Under the pieces are notes generated by a model that worked only from the letters and a program-made list of their open reading frames with translations, had not been told where the DNA came from and did not search any database. Made by a program: the position numbers and the translations under genes. Positions 25,680 through 33,618 of a stretch of 42,287 bases of DNA are shown here, piece by piece. Position 1 is the stretch's first letter. Every line of letters starts with the position of its first letter. The stretch comes from an uncultured bacterium (GTDB taxonomy: Bacteria; Bacillota_I; Bacilli_A; Acholeplasmatales; Anaeroplasmataceae): positions 1-42,287 of the forward strand of contig CASEZJ010000004.1 of the NCBI GenBank assembly GCA_949292525.1, read 5' to 3'.

Positions 25680-27329
25680 ATGATTGTTACAGTAAATGGA
25701 ACAAAAAAAGAAGTAAATGGTCCTATAAAACTACAAGATTTACTTGTAGCTAATGAAAAAAAGAAATACCAAGCCGCTAAGGTTAATAATCGTATTAGAG
25801 AATTAGGTTATATTTTAAATAACGATGCTGAAGTTGAATTTTTAGATTTAACGGACTCAGATGCGTGTCGTATTTATCAATCTACTCTTAGATACTTAAT
25901 TGTTATGACCGCTAAAGAATTATATCCTAATTGTCGAATTATATTTAATTATAGTATTTCTCGCTCAATTTTCGCTACTATAACGAACCTTAATCGCCCT
26001 TTTACTAAGAAGGACCTAGGAGCCATAGAGGAGCGTTTAAAAGCCATTATAGAGGCTGATATGCCTATAATAAGAAAAACTATAACTAAAGATGAAGCAT
26101 TAGCGTTATATGAAAAACAAGGCTATATAGACAAGGTTAAAATATTAAAGTATCGACCTGAAGAAACCGTACATATCTATGAATGCGGTGACTATAAAAA
26201 TTATATGTTTGGTTATATGTTACCTTCTACAGGCTATATAAATGAATATATTTTAAGGCTTTATACACCTGGTTTTTTAATTCAATATCCACGAGCTGAA
26301 ACAGGTGGAAAAATACCTAAATTTGAAGATGCGCCTGTATTTACTAACGCACTAAGGGAAGCTAATAATTGGGGTAATATTATTGAAGCTAGCTATATTT
26401 CACAAATGAATAATTTAGTTGAAAGTAAAGAAGCGTTAGAGTTTATAAACGTTTGTGAAACTAAGCATAATAATATGCTTGCTGAACTAGGAGAGAACAT
26501 AAAAAAAGCTATTGACGATATTAAATTAATCGCTGTAGCTGGTCCATCATCAAGTGGTAAAACAACATTCACTAATAGGCTTAGAATTGAGCTTATGAGC
26601 CGTGGAATTAAGCCTTTAATGATTTCTATAGACGATTATTATTTAGGCATGGATAAGGCCCCAAAAGATGAACATGGCAAACCTGATTTAGAACATATAG
26701 ATGCTTTAGATCGTGAGTTGTTTAACGAACATATGTATCGTTTAATTCAAGGTGAAGAAGTAACGTTACCACACTTTAATTTTGAAACCTCTTCAAGAGA
26801 AGTTGGTAAAACAGTAAAATTAGGTAAAAATCAACCTATTATGATTGAAGGTATTCATGCTTTAAATGATGAATTAACTCCATCAATTCCGTCACATCAA
26901 AAATATAGAATATATATAGCTCCACAAGCTCAATTACATATCGATGATCAAAATCCTATAAGCATATCTGATATACGTCTAATAAGAAGAATGGTTCGCG
27001 ATCATAACTATCGTAATTATGACTGTGAAAAAACATTAGCTATATGGCCATCTGTTAGACGCGGTGAATTTAGATGGATATATCCACACCAAGAAAAAGC
27101 CGATTATGTGTTCAACAGCGAACTAACATATGAATTATGTGTTATGAAAAAGTATGCATTACCATTGCTAGAAAAAATTGATTCTGCTAGTCCACACTAC
27201 ATAACAGCAAATAGATTAATCAAATTTTTGAAATATTTTAAAGATATAAAAGACCGTTGGGTTCCATGTAATTCATTGCTTAGAGAATTTATTGGTGATT
27301 CAATATTCTATACAGATGATTTAGATTAA
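25680..27329 (+). CDS. TGS-domain nucleoside kinase (uridine kinase-like)
   Basis: A 549-aa fusion. Residues 1-60 resemble a TGS/ubiquitin-like fold (MIVTVNGTKKEVNGPIKLQD), and the next ~200 residues resemble the threonyl-tRNA-synthetase second additional domain. The C-terminal half is a P-loop kinase of the uridine kinase/phosphoribulokinase family, with Walker A GPSSSGKTTF (about 287-296), then DDYYLGMD and IEGIHALND. This arrangement is common in Firmicutes as a putative uridine kinase. It likely phosphorylates a nucleoside; substrate is not established. Ribosome site GAAAGGA precedes the ATG. Confidence 0.88.
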   Translation: MIVTVNGTKKEVNGPIKLQDLLVANEKKKYQAAKVNNRIRELGYILNNDAEVEFLDLTDSDACRIYQSTLRYLIVMTAKELYPNCRIIFNYSISRSIFATITNLNRPFTKKDLGAIEERLKAIIEADMPIIRKTITKDEALALYEKQGYIDKVKILKYRPEETVHIYECGDYKNYMFGYMLPSTGYINEYILRLYTPGFLIQYPRAETGGKIPKFEDAPVFTNALREANNWGNIIEASYISQMNNLVESKEALEFINVCETKHNNMLAELGENIKKAIDDIKLIAVAGPSSSGKTTFTNRLRIELMSRGIKPLMISIDDYYLGMDKAPKDEHGKPDLEHIDALDRELFNEHMYRLIQGEEVTLPHFNFETSSREVGKTVKLGKNQPIMIEGIHALNDELTPSIPSHQKYRIYIAPQAQLHIDDQNPISISDIRLIRRMVRDHNYRNYDCEKTLAIWPSVRRGEFRWIYPHQEKADYVFNSELTYELCVMKKYALPLLEKIDSASPHYITANRLIKFLKYFKDIKDRWVPCNSLLREFIGDSIFYTDDLD

Positions 27330-27352
27330 ACTTGACTTTTGTCAAGTTTTTT
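27328..27352 (+). terminator. Terminator of the nucleoside kinase gene
   Basis: A 9-bp stem (AAACTTGAC at 27328-27336, GTCAAGTTT at 27341-27349) with TTTT loop and T tail, overlapping the stop codon. Confidence 0.88.
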
Positions 27353-27402
27353 ATTTTTTTGTTAAAATAAATAAATATATTCATTTTTAGAATATGACTA
27401 TA

Positions 27403-27431
27403 TTGAAAATCAAGATGTTTTATAATATAAT
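27403..27431 (+). promoter_or_regulatory. Promoter of the Fic-like gene
   Basis: TTGAAA (27403-27408), 17-bp spacer, TATAAT (27426-27431). A second overlapping TATAAT lies 5 bp upstream. The start codon is 20 bp downstream of the -10. Confidence 0.75.
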
Positions 27432-27451
27432 TAGCATAAGAGGTGAAATAT

Positions 27452-28549
27452 ATGTCATGTTTAAACAACATTGATAGATTGCAAATAAGTAATGAAACCA
27501 TGATGAAACTTTTATCTTTATATGAATATAAAGGTAAGGATTATTATTTTGAAAATATATTAAAAGGTAGTTTACCACAAATAATAAAACAAACTATAGA
27601 AAGGGATACTTTCTATTTAGGGAAGATAATGAACTTAAATATAACGAATAATAGATTTAAATTAATAATAAAAAAAGAATCTACCCCTAAAACAAATGAT
27701 GAAAAAATACTCCTAAATTTAAAAAATATATTTAAAATTATAGCTGAGCAATCTGATAAATTAGAATTAACTAATAATGAATTTTTAAGATTAGCTATTA
27801 AAATTTATAAAGAAGTAACAAATATTCACTATGTGACCGATAATGTAGTAGTAAAAATTAACCTGTTAAACGAGAAAAAACAAGAATCTAGGCGTAAAAA
27901 AATAGATGAATTATTACAAATATATGTTAAATTACTTAACGGAAATAAGCATGAATTAACTCAATTAGTAACTAATTTTTACATAGATTTCATTAATATA
28001 AAGCCATTCAATGAAGGAAATGATGTAGTTGGTGTTTTAATTATTTATCTTTTACTACTAAAAGAACAGTTTAAAATGTTCCATTACGTTTCATTTTTTG
28101 AAATGTTATACGATGAATATGACAATTTTAAATCATTAGTAAATAAAGCCAATTTTAATTATGATGATGGATATAGTCAAACAGCACCACTAAATAATTT
28201 TATAATTGACATTTTAATAGATGGATATGCCAAAGTTGATAAATTAGCATCTGATACAAAATTTGATGCAAATATTACAAAAACATACAATATTGAAAAC
28301 ACAATTATGCGATTAGGTGAAGTCTTCACTAAAGAAGAAATCAGAGCAAAACATCCGTATGTAAGTTTATCTACAATTGATCGAACTTTAAAAAGAATGA
28401 GGGATGAAAATAAAATTCGTCCTAATGGTGTAGGTAGAAGTGCAACTTGGGTTAGAATATCAAATTACGAAAGGTTCGAACCAACATCAAATAGACAAAT
28501 GAGTCTATACGATATCATAATGAACAACGATAAAGAAGACGAGAAATGA
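27452..28549 (+). CDS. Degenerate Fic-like protein with winged-helix C-terminus
   Basis: A 365-aa protein laid out like Fic/DOC AMP-transferases with a C-terminal helix-turn-helix. The core block reads INIKPFNEGNDVVGVLIIYL (about 182-201), aligning with HPFxxGNGR: the catalytic His is Lys and the following Asn-Gly-Arg is Asn-Asp-Val. AMPylation is therefore unlikely. The N-terminal inhibitory-helix region (IIKQTIERD) is also altered. Residues about 285-345 form a winged helix (FTKEEIRAKHPYVSLSTIDR). It may act as a DNA-binding regulator. ATG 27452 is chosen over GTG 27443 because AGAGGTGA overlaps the latter. It is monocistronic, ending at a terminator beside the replication terminus. Confidence 0.8.
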   Translation: MSCLNNIDRLQISNETMMKLLSLYEYKGKDYYFENILKGSLPQIIKQTIERDTFYLGKIMNLNITNNRFKLIIKKESTPKTNDEKILLNLKNIFKIIAEQSDKLELTNNEFLRLAIKIYKEVTNIHYVTDNVVVKINLLNEKKQESRRKKIDELLQIYVKLLNGNKHELTQLVTNFYIDFINIKPFNEGNDVVGVLIIYLLLLKEQFKMFHYVSFFEMLYDEYDNFKSLVNKANFNYDDGYSQTAPLNNFIIDILIDGYAKVDKLASDTKFDANITKTYNIENTIMRLGEVFTKEEIRAKHPYVSLSTIDRTLKRMRDENKIRPNGVGRSATWVRISNYERFEPTSNRQMSLYDIIMNNDKEDEK

Positions 28550-28563
28550 TCTCGTCTTTTTTT
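28536..28563 (+). terminator. Terminator of the Fic-like gene
   Basis: A 9-bp stem (AAGACGAGA at 28536-28544, TCTCGTCTT at 28550-28558) followed by T through 28563. It spans the stop codon. Confidence 0.9.
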
Positions 28564-28792
28564 ATGCTAATTTATTTTTTGTAATGTCAAAGTTAAAAGA
28601 AGAAGAACAAGAAAAGTCAAAATGTAAAGTAAACTCAGAATCTATTTGCAGGAGCAAAATCGAGCAATCGAGATGTACAATTGGACAGTTTTGGTAATTT
28701 CGATTCGTGTTTAATACAAAAAAGTCTAGTAAAACATATTCAAATAGCACTAAATGAGTATGTTTAGCAAAAGAAGAAATAGCAATTTTCAC
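28562..28792 (-). CDS. Doubtful small ORF (76 aa), unknown
   Basis: A GTG-started frame with a good AAAGAGGGTG ribosome site 7 bp upstream. The product is 76 aa, hydrophobic at the N-terminus and with Cys and Ser near the end (SCSSS). No family is recognised and no clear promoter is seen. Its codons (CTC, CTG, TCG) are less typical than those of the neighbours. It lies opposite the local A-rich strand, which suggests chance opening or a decayed gene. Confidence 0.25.
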   Translation of the reverse strand: MKIAISSFAKHTHLVLFEYVLLDFFVLNTNRNYQNCPIVHLDCSILLLQIDSEFTLHFDFSCSSSFNFDITKNKLA

Positions 28793-30161
28793 TGATAAAC
28801 ACCCTCTTTATAGTGTTATGAAATTCTTTTCGGCATTATTTTTACCATTTTTAAATATCTAAATAACTTCCTATAATATATATTATGTTAACCATTAAAT
28901 TATATAAGAATGGTCTTGTAATTAGAGATATGTGGAAAAGTGGATTATGTATTGATACGCTATAATTCAAATTATTCATATTCTACGCATTTTCTTAAAA
29001 AATAAAAATCGAGCTTGTGAATTGCCAAGGTCATCGTTATTCGTTTTTTATATGAATTTTATATTTTAATTTTATTTTAAAAAAGTTTACACATTTTTTT
29101 GCATCAAATCTAGTTGTTAAGCATATCACATCTAGTATTTAAAACTAGATTAGTGCCGAAAATTTATTTTAATGACATCATATTATATAGGTCTATATGA
29201 CTTGTAATATTATATAGATATTAATGCTTTTACTGTTTATTTTATATAAGTGTTTTTTTTATTGATTGGTGTTTGATTTGTTAATTAATAATATTTTTCT
29301 TGTTATGTTTTTGTTTTTGAGGGCTGATATTTTAAAATAAATTTTTATTTTTATATGGTATATTGATTAGTTTTTAACTTTGACTAATTGCTTAAATTAG
29401 ATGCTTTGTACTCTTATTTTATTTCTGCTTTTTAAATGCTTTTGTAGTGTGTATAACATATATATCCATATGTGATACATTTAGTATTAAATGTTATTTA
29501 TGTTGTTAGTTTAACTTTGATCATTTTTACGTTTTTCTGTTTGCTTCTTGTTTTATTTTTTTCTTGTTTTGTAATTCTGCCATATATTTAAAAATTTATT
29601 TTCCTTGCTATGATAAAGATGACTAGTATAGAAATTTTAAAATTCATTTTTTTATTTTTTACATAGTTAGACTTTTATATTATATTGTTACTATTTGTAT
29701 ATGAATTTATATATTTTTTTGTTAGTAGTTTATTTTGTTTACCTTTTTAATATCCTAGCATTATATTTATCACGATTGGTAAAATTTATATAGGTTTTTA
29801 TGGCTATTCTTATTTTAGTATTAATATGATTATTAACTTACTATCTGCAATGCTAATAGATCTAATTAATAAATAGTTAAAGCTTATCTCTTCTTTTACC
29901 TTTATTTTTACAGACTTTAGTTTTGATTATTTTATGTTCCATATTTAAGAGACTTACTCATCTTTGTAGTCATTTATTTTAAATTTATTTATCAAAACAT
30001 TGTAAATATATATAATTACATTTTAATGTTTAATTTATATTTGCTTTACAAAAATAATTTAGTTATTAATCTTGTGTTAAAAACTAGATTATCAAATAAA
30101 TATATTCTTATATATGTTATTAATAACTATATCAAGTTTGAATTTTTGTTTTTTACACAAT
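28793..30161. other. Gene-free AT-rich terminus region
   Basis: About 1.4 kb with no credible coding frame or RNA gene. It contains the dif-like site near its left end. From about 29040 the plus strand is strongly T-rich, whereas the DNA left of dif is A-rich. It also contains two or three copies of an imperfect palindromic repeat (29130-29153, 30070-30091). GC is extremely low, suggesting spacer or decayed sequence. Confidence 0.6.
28866..28893. other. dif: dif chromosome dimer resolution site
   Basis: A 28-bp sequence with left arm ACTTCCTATAA, centre TATATA and right arm TTATGTTAACC. Compared with the Bacillus subtilis dif arms as I recall them (ACTTCCTAGAA, TATATA, TTATGTAAACT), 25 of 28 positions match and the central hexamer is identical. 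Xer recombinases act here to resolve chromosome dimers at the end of replication. It lies where gene orientation converges, 3.8 kb from a xer gene. Confidence 0.88.
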
Positions 30162-30218
30162 AAAAAAAGACAAATCGAATTTGTTTTTCCTTAGTGATTC
30201 TCTACTCGATTTGTCTTT
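30162..30218 (-). terminator. Large hairpin terminator downstream of the alcohol dehydrogenase operon
   Basis: 13-bp perfect arms (30166-30178 and 30206-30218, core GACAAATCGA/TCGATTTGTC) with a 27-nt loop, followed on the minus strand by a run of T (30162-30168). A shorter competing hairpin around TTCGA is possible. It lies 130 bp after the last gene; 30219-30348 shows nothing else clear except one repeat-like segment near 30290. Confidence 0.7.
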
Positions 30219-30348
30219 ACTTTTGTTCTATTTTTTTGTTTTTGCTATGGTTTTAAAAAAAATATTTAATAATTTATCATAGCGTTTAATATAGTTATTA
30301 AAACTAGGTTGCTTTTGAAATCTTTTATCTCTATATGATTACTTTATG

Positions 30349-31527
30349 CTATTCATAACAAGCATTAAGAATTTCTAAGCAGGCTTCATAATCTAATATA
30401 AATATGTCATCAATTGTTCTTTTACCACCAAATGTATATAGATTTGCAATATTAGGTAAATCAGATTTTTTAATACCAACTTCTTTTAATGTGGTTGGCA
30501 TACCAATTTCATGGAAATATGTTTTAAGCATTTGGATAGCTGTTTTAGCGGCAAATTCAGGTTTTATATTAGTTGATAAACTAAGACTTAAATAGCCTAG
30601 TTTTGCAAAAGGCATAGGGTTTATTTCAGCTGCTTTATTAGCCCATGCTGGCCATAATATTGCAAGGCCTGCACCATGTGCTACGTGGTCAAATAAACCA
30701 GATACAGCATGTTCCATTTGATGTACAGGCATTTGGTATTCTTTACCGCAGGCCGTTAAACCATTATGACTTAAACTTGATGCCCACATTAATGTAGCTC
30801 GTGCATTGTAGTTATTTGGGTCGTTATATGCTGTTTTACCAACTTCATAAACTGCTTTAATTAAACCATAGGCTAGGTTATCTGTTAGCGGATTATATGT
30901 GTTATCATATGATAATACTCTTTCAAGAGTATGCATCATTATATCAACAATACCACAAGCGGTTTGATATTTAGAAACACTATATGTAAATTTAGGATTA
31001 CATATTGCAAATAAAGGACGATTAAATTCTGAACTGAAACCTCGTTTATCATTTAGGCTATCATTTGTAATTACACACGAATTTGACATTTCACTACCAG
31101 CTGCTGAAATAGTTAATATTACACCTACAGGTAATGATTTTTCTAATTTCTTTTGTCCACTATTATAAACCCAAGGGCTTTCATTTATATAAAATCCTGC
31201 TGCTATACTTTTGGCTGAATCTATTACAGAACCACCACCAACAGCTAAAATGAAATCTATATTAGTGTCCTTTGCTAGTTTTACTCCTTGTTCTACTAAG
31301 CTAAGTTTAGGGTTCGCTTCTACGCCGCCTAATTCAATATATTCAATATTATTGTTTTTTAATTCATTAATAACAAAATCATAAAGTCCGATTTTTTTAA
31401 TTGATTCTTTTCCGTAGTGGAATAATATTTTTTTAAAATTATATTCTTTTAAAATGGCCCCTAATTTTTTTTCAGCATCTATCCCAAAGAAAACTTTAGT
31501 TGGGGTATTATAAATAAAGTCTCTCAT
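30349..31527 (-). CDS. Iron-containing alcohol dehydrogenase
   Basis: A group III (Fe-dependent) NAD(P)H alcohol dehydrogenase, 392 aa, closest in layout to butanol/aldehyde-type BDH enzymes. The nucleotide-binding block is AVGGGSVIDSAKSIAAG (about 95-111). Metal ligands lie in MPVHQMEHAVSGLFDHVAHG. It follows deoB after 1 bp as the last gene of a five-gene operon. Reduction of acetaldehyde from deoxyribose breakdown would link it to DeoB, but no deoC is present here, so this is inference. Confidence 0.93.
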   Translation of the reverse strand: MRDFIYNTPTKVFFGIDAEKKLGAILKEYNFKKILFHYGKESIKKIGLYDFVINELKNNNIEYIELGGVEANPKLSLVEQGVKLAKDTNIDFILAVGGGSVIDSAKSIAAGFYINESPWVYNSGQKKLEKSLPVGVILTISAAGSEMSNSCVITNDSLNDKRGFSSEFNRPLFAICNPKFTYSVSKYQTACGIVDIMMHTLERVLSYDNTYNPLTDNLAYGLIKAVYEVGKTAYNDPNNYNARATLMWASSLSHNGLTACGKEYQMPVHQMEHAVSGLFDHVAHGAGLAILWPAWANKAAEINPMPFAKLGYLSLSLSTNIKPEFAAKTAIQMLKTYFHEIGMPTTLKEVGIKKSDLPNIANLYTFGGKRTIDDIFILDYEACLEILNACYE

Positions 31528-31528
31528 T

Positions 31529-32704
31529 TTATAGCTCCTTTAAAAATGATTTGCCGATAGGTTGAGGTTTTAATTTAAAGTTTTCGTTAATTGTTTGACC
31601 TAAATCGGCAAATGATGTTCTTAAACCAAGATTTTTACCTTTAATTTTTCTATTATAAGCAAATATAGGAACCAACTCTCTTGTATGATCTGTACCATGC
31701 CATGTCGGATCATTACCATGATCAGCTGTAATTAATAGTAAATCATCGTCATTAAGCAATGGCAATAATTTAGTTAAATCATAATCAAATTCCTCTAAAG
31801 CTTTTTTATAGCCTTCAGGATTTCTTCTATGGCCATATAAGGCATCAAAATCGACTAAATTTAGATAACATAAGCCTTTGAAATCTGTCTTAGCAATATC
31901 TTTCATAATTTCCATTCCGTTATGATTAGAAACCGTTTTATAGGCTTTAGTTATACCACAGCCATTGTAAATATCATTAATTTTACCAATGCTAATTACA
32001 TCATAACCACTTTCTTTTAAATAATCTAATGTAGTTTCGTGAGCTGGTGATAAAGCATAATCATGTCGATTAGGTGTTCTGACAAAATTATCTTTATTAG
32101 TACCAACAAATGGTCTAGCTATTATACGTCCTACTTTCCACTCTGGTTTCATACAAATCTCTCTAGCAATTTTGCAGCAACGATACAATTCATCTAACCC
32201 AAATACTTCCTCATGACAGGCAATTTGTAAAACACTATCAGCAGATGTATATACTATCATAGCCTTAGTTCTAAGATGCTCTTCACCAAGTTCTTTAATT
32301 ATTTCAGTGCCACTTGCAGCACAGTTACCAATTACTTTGTGACCTGTTTGTTTTTCTAATTCTGTAATTAATTCTTTAGGGAAACCAGTATCAGTAAATG
32401 TTTTTAAAGGTTTTGTTGTTAATACTCCCATAAATTCAAAATGCCCGGTTAAAGTGTCTTTACCAACACTAGCTTCTTGCATCTTGCCATAACAAGCCAC
32501 TGGATTAGTATTAGGGTTAACACCTTTGATTTTAGTTAAATTCCCATAACCAAATAGTTGTAGACATGGTAATTTAATACCATTACATGCATCAGCAATA
32601 TGACCAATAGTGTTTGCACCATCATCACCATAATTTACACTAGTAGGATCACTACCACATCCTACAGAATCCATTACAATAGTAAATATTCTTTTAAATT
32701 CCAT
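31529..32704 (-). CDS. deoB: Phosphopentomutase
   Basis: Interconverts (deoxy)ribose-1-phosphate and 5-phosphate in nucleoside salvage. Alkaline-phosphatase superfamily metal motifs are IVMDSVGCG (start), DDGANTIGH, the catalytic loop GKDTLTGH, and TADHGNDPTWHGTDHTRE. At 391 aa it is full length. It overlaps the recombinase gene by one base and is followed after 1 bp by the alcohol dehydrogenase. Confidence 0.96.
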   Translation of the reverse strand: MEFKRIFTIVMDSVGCGSDPTSVNYGDDGANTIGHIADACNGIKLPCLQLFGYGNLTKIKGVNPNTNPVACYGKMQEASVGKDTLTGHFEFMGVLTTKPLKTFTDTGFPKELITELEKQTGHKVIGNCAASGTEIIKELGEEHLRTKAMIVYTSADSVLQIACHEEVFGLDELYRCCKIAREICMKPEWKVGRIIARPFVGTNKDNFVRTPNRHDYALSPAHETTLDYLKESGYDVISIGKINDIYNGCGITKAYKTVSNHNGMEIMKDIAKTDFKGLCYLNLVDFDALYGHRRNPEGYKKALEEFDYDLTKLLPLLNDDDLLLITADHGNDPTWHGTDHTRELVPIFAYNRKIKGKNLGLRTSFADLGQTINENFKLKPQPIGKSFLKEL

Positions 32705-33618
32705 TATTCTTTTTCCTCCTTTTTTAATGGATGCGTATTTTGATAAATTTCTTTAAGTTTAGTTTTATCGATATGTGTGTATATTTGAGTTGTTGAAATA
32801 TCTTCATGGCCTAATAATTCTTGAACAATTCTTAAACTAGCCCCATTAGCTAATAAATGGGTGGCAAAACTATGTCTAATTGTATGTGGTGAAATAGTTT
32901 TATCAATACCAGCTTCAAGAGCTAAATTCCTAATATATTTAAAAAAACCTTGACGTGACATTTTTTCACCTTTGTAATTATAAAACAATAAGGATCCTGG
33001 CTTTTTACTAATGTTAGAACGTGAATTTTCAATATAATCTCTAAGTGCAATTATTGCCATATCTCCTAGCGGAATAATCCTTTCCTTATTTCCTTTACCA
33101 ATTACACTTAAATATTTCTCATTCATATGTAAAGAACTTATTTTTAAATCAAGTAATTCAGAAATTCTTAAACCTGAACTATATAACAATTCTAACATTG
33201 CTTTATTTCTTTTACCAATGTCTGTCGATAAATCTATTAAGCTTAACATTTTAGAAATTTCTTCTTCAGTTAAAACTGTAGGCAAATGAATATCTTTTTT
33301 AGGCATATCAATATAATAGGCTACATCTTCTTTGCTAATTTGTTCATTACTCAAAAATTTATGGAATGCTTTAATCGTAACTATTTTTCTAGCTATTGTG
33401 GTTTTAGCTAAATTAGCTCTTTTTAAAGATGCAATATATTTTAAAATCATTTCCTTATCAATATCTCTTACATCTTCAATATGTTGATATTTAATTAAAA
33501 ATTCTTGATATTCTAGAAGATCATTTCTATAAGCAATAATAGTATTTTTACTTAATCTTTTTTCATCTTCTAAATAATATATAAAATCAGTTATTTCATA
33601 AAATTTAATTTCTATCAT
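32704..33618 (-). CDS. Tyrosine recombinase XerC/XerD
   Basis: Site-specific recombinase resolving chromosome dimers at dif. Residues 8-95 form the SAM-like N-terminal domain. The catalytic set is complete: Arg151 (GLRISELL), Lys175 (GKGNKER), His245 and Arg248 (HTIRH), His271 (LLGHEDIS) and Tyr280 (QIYTHID). The 304-aa length and the RIVQELLGHEDISTTQIYTH block fit chromosomal XerD/XerC better than phage integrases. It overlaps hemW by 4 bp. The dif-like site 3.8 kb away is its probable target. Whether a second Xer partner exists elsewhere cannot be seen. Confidence 0.93.
   Translation of the reverse strand: MIEIKFYEITDFIYYLEDEKRLSKNTIIAYRNDLLEYQEFLIKYQHIEDVRDIDKEMILKYIASLKRANLAKTTIARKIVTIKAFHKFLSNEQISKEDVAYYIDMPKKDIHLPTVLTEEEISKMLSLIDLSTDIGKRNKAMLELLYSSGLRISELLDLKISSLHMNEKYLSVIGKGNKERIIPLGDMAIIALRDYIENSRSNISKKPGSLLFYNYKGEKMSRQGFFKYIRNLALEAGIDKTISPHTIRHSFATHLLANGASLRIVQELLGHEDISTTQIYTHIDKTKLKEIYQNTHPLKKEEKE

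Noticed and set aside
28584-28697. A 37-codon plus-strand ATG frame encoding a charged peptide
   Set aside because: No ribosome site, follows a strong terminator, and is too short to support.
28800-28850. tracrRNA-like words (GCCGAAA and AGGGTGTT on the minus strand)
   Set aside because: They recall tracrRNA tails, but no anti-repeat, stable hairpin series, CRISPR array or cas gene is present.
28930-28950. DnaA-box-like TGTGGAAAA
   Set aside because: A single imperfect match with no dnaA/dnaN nearby; the orientation and dif site indicate a terminus, not an origin.
25362-30348. CRISPR array
   Set aside because: The repeats are imperfect and irregularly spaced by hundreds of bases, with no unique spacers of constant length.
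32704-33618. Phage or integrative-element integrase
   Set aside because: Length, catalytic blocks and housekeeping operon context fit chromosomal Xer; no attachment-site duplication was seen.
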